Shown one piece after another: positions 62,837 to 64,000 of a stretch of 64,000 nucleotides of DNA; position 1 is the stretch's first letter; each line of letters begins with the position of its first letter. Below the pieces are notes generated by a model. That model worked only from the letters and a program-made list of their open reading frames with translations, had not been told where the DNA came from and did not search any database. Position numbers and translations under genes: made by a program. Location: NCBI RefSeq assembly GCF_040365225.1, contig NZ_AP028055.1:124001-188000 (forward strand). Reading direction: 5' to 3'. The DNA is from Bacteroides sedimenti (GTDB taxonomy: Bacteria > Bacteroidota > Bacteroidia > Bacteroidales > Bacteroidaceae).

Positions 62837-63774
62837 ATCCGTTTCCCGTTACCCTCAATAATTGTCTTATAATTTTCCCTCATCTCTTGCGGTAGAAAAG
62901 AGTTATCAACAAGCTCCATCCAATGAGGTATAGCTTTTCCGAATTTTGAAAAGATATTTTCGATTACCTTTTCCTCGAGTCCTGAGCTTCCGAAAGCCGT
63001 TTCAAAATCGCTTCTTTTCAGCCTCCTTTTCTTCCCGTTCAGTGCCAGTGCCAGCTCTTCCGTATCTTCCGGCATTACTAGTGCAGTCGACAGCAGATCA
63101 TAGGCAGGTGTTAAAATATATCTTCCCCGTGAGGTGCTATACAACGAAAAATTCTTCAGATGCATGTCCGCGTTGCCGGTGAGCCACGAAAACAGCACCT
63201 GTTCCCAGAAGTTAACCACATCCAGCATTGGCGAACTCGAGTAGGAGAGTATCAGTTTCGCAATTTGCTCGTACGACCCCTTGTATTTATATTCCGTAAG
63301 CCGTTCCGATAGCTGGCACATGTCTTCCATCGGAAACTTATTCCCTTTCTTGTCCCGGTCAATCCTGCGGGTGATGTAACATAGCTCACCATCGGCAAAT
63401 CTGATCAGCGAATGAGGCACGACAGCCATTTTAGCTGTTTCGGCCAGGTGCATAGTCAGGTCCTCCAACTCCGGAAGGTGAGGGTAAAGTTCGGTCTGAG
63501 GCTTCAGGATAAACCGTCCCCATAGCCCCACGATGGTAAACCTTTGAGGAACTGTTTTGTCCTTTTCTTTTCTCATGTCTACCGACAGTTTAGGCTGAAC
63601 CCCGGTCAGAACGGTCCTGCTGCGTATCACCTCTTCGCCCAGTTCCGGAAGAAGCTGACGGGTATACGGCAGCACAGGAGGAATGCTGGTTCCAAATATC
63701 TTCCTGGAGCAGGCCGGATGAAAGTCTATCTGACCATCTTTCAGCTCTTTATAGCAATACAAACATTTATTCAT
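62827..63774 (-). CDS. HipT-like serine/threonine kinase toxin (HipA C-terminal type)
   Basis: I start at the ATG at 63772-63774 (MNKCLYCYKEL), which overlaps the upstream stop by 8 bases; the frame is open to 63801. The 315-residue protein begins with a probable zinc finger (C4, C7, H19, C22 in CLYC...FHPAC), then the HipA kinase fold: glycine-rich loop LTGVQPKLS at 56-64, K91 in FILKP, catalytic D203 in GNADMHLKNFS and metal-binding D226 in AYDLLS. HipA-type kinases stop growth by phosphorylating aminoacyl-tRNA synthetases. The N-terminal subdomain of classical HipA is missing and is encoded by the preceding gene, as in HipBST systems. Its stop codon lies in repeat copy F. Confidence 0.88.
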   Translation of the reverse strand: MNKCLYCYKELKDGQIDFHPACSRKIFGTSIPPVLPYTRQLLPELGEEVIRSRTVLTGVQPKLSVDMRKEKDKTVPQRFTIVGLWGRFILKPQTELYPHLPELEDLTMHLAETAKMAVVPHSLIRFADGELCYITRRIDRDKKGNKFPMEDMCQLSERLTEYKYKGSYEQIAKLILSYSSSPMLDVVNFWEQVLFSWLTGNADMHLKNFSLYSTSRGRYILTPAYDLLSTALVMPEDTEELALALNGKKRRLKRSDFETAFGSSGLEEKVIENIFSKFGKAIPHWMELVDNSFLPQEMRENYKTIIEGNGKRIGL

Positions 63775-64000
63775 TTCCTTTTTCTGTTGAAGTTGGGACA
63801 ATGCTCACTGCACCAATGCAATCCTTGCAGCAAGCCAATAGTAACGACATCCGGTCGCGACTGTCAATTTTCCAGTTGCGTTCGGCGATGTTCAGCAGCC
63901 ATCCCTCGGGTATCAGGCCATCGAAGAATGGGAATAGCACCATGCTTTTGTATGGTTTTCCCGATATCGGCAGAGTAAGGCTCACCGCTTCGGACGCATC
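63767..64000 (-). CDS. HipS-like HipA N-terminal domain protein (partial)
   Basis: The frame enters from beyond the window's right edge and ends with TAA at 63767-63769, giving the last 77 residues. It contains LPISGKPYKSMVLFPFFDGL and LIPEGWLL, LLLACCKDCIGAVSIVP, which match the end of the N-terminal subdomain of HipA (couple_hipA type). It overlaps the kinase gene by 8 bases. In HipBST systems the separate HipS acts as antitoxin for HipT, so that role is likely; a hipB-like repressor gene would be expected further upstream, outside the window. Confidence 0.8.
   Translation of the reverse strand, partial: DASEAVSLTLPISGKPYKSMVLFPFFDGLIPEGWLLNIAERNWKIDSRDRMSLLLACCKDCIGAVSIVPTSTEKGNE

Overview
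The window looks like a chromosomal segment from a member of the order Bacteroidales, probably Bacteroides or a close relative. The evidence is a SusC/SusD pair driven by an ECF sigma and FecR anti-sigma, GH92 and GH38 mannosidases, a MurF-alanine racemase fusion, a UpxY-type NusG paralogue, and several promoters of the Bacteroidetes type (TTTG, 19 nt, TAnnTTTG). Type IX secretion-like C-terminal domains on some proteins are unusual for gut Bacteroides and may point to an environmental or Dysgonomonas/Paludibacter-like lineage; the species cannot be fixed from the sequence. No rRNA, tRNA, CRISPR array, transposase or integrase was seen.

Layout. 0-4.2 kb: the end of a GSCFA-like gene, murF-alr, a degenerate short tandem repeat, then tatA-tatC. 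4.2-15.8 kb (minus strand): a mannose operon reading mannose-6-phosphate isomerase, ROK kinase, GH92, MFS permease, GH38 and a GH95-like enzyme, divergent from an AraC regulator. 17.1-36.3 kb (plus strand): a large polysaccharide utilisation locus (PUL) with ECF sigma, FecR, SusC, SusD, a DUF6259-like glycosidase, a phosphodiester glycosidase (NAGPA/DUF2233), a propeller-like protein, GH3, two DUF4855 proteins, an unknown protein with a poly-T frameshift, and a glycerophosphodiester phosphodiesterase. 36.6-44.4 kb: Na+/H+ antiporter, DapB-like reductase, a very large helicase-nuclease and a hexapeptide acyltransferase. 44.8-58.5 kb: a metallophosphoesterase lipoprotein, small secreted proteins, a hexuronate-type permease, an orphan UpxY, two OmpA-like proteins, a hybrid histidine-kinase-like sensor without a visible receiver, GH16, a CDF metal exporter and a secreted Ig-ricin protein. 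59-64 kb: hcp with a BFD-like ferredoxin, a cupin, DUF488, and a split HipA pair resembling HipBST.

How the genes fit together. The minus operon encodes a complete route from mannosides to fructose-6-phosphate (cleave, import, phosphorylate, isomerise). The neighbouring PUL carries two different phosphodiester-cleaving enzymes with glycosidases, suggesting that its substrate contains sugar-phosphodiester or glycerophosphate groups; together the two halves could process a phosphorylated mannose-containing glycan. This is inference.

The most unusual non-coding feature is a family of about 180-bp repeats (six clear copies plus partial ones at 43.0, 43.3, 49.9, 57.0, 61.9, 62.4 and 62.7 kb). All lie between convergent genes, and the copies preserve two hairpins although the stem sequences differ, which is covariation visible by eye.
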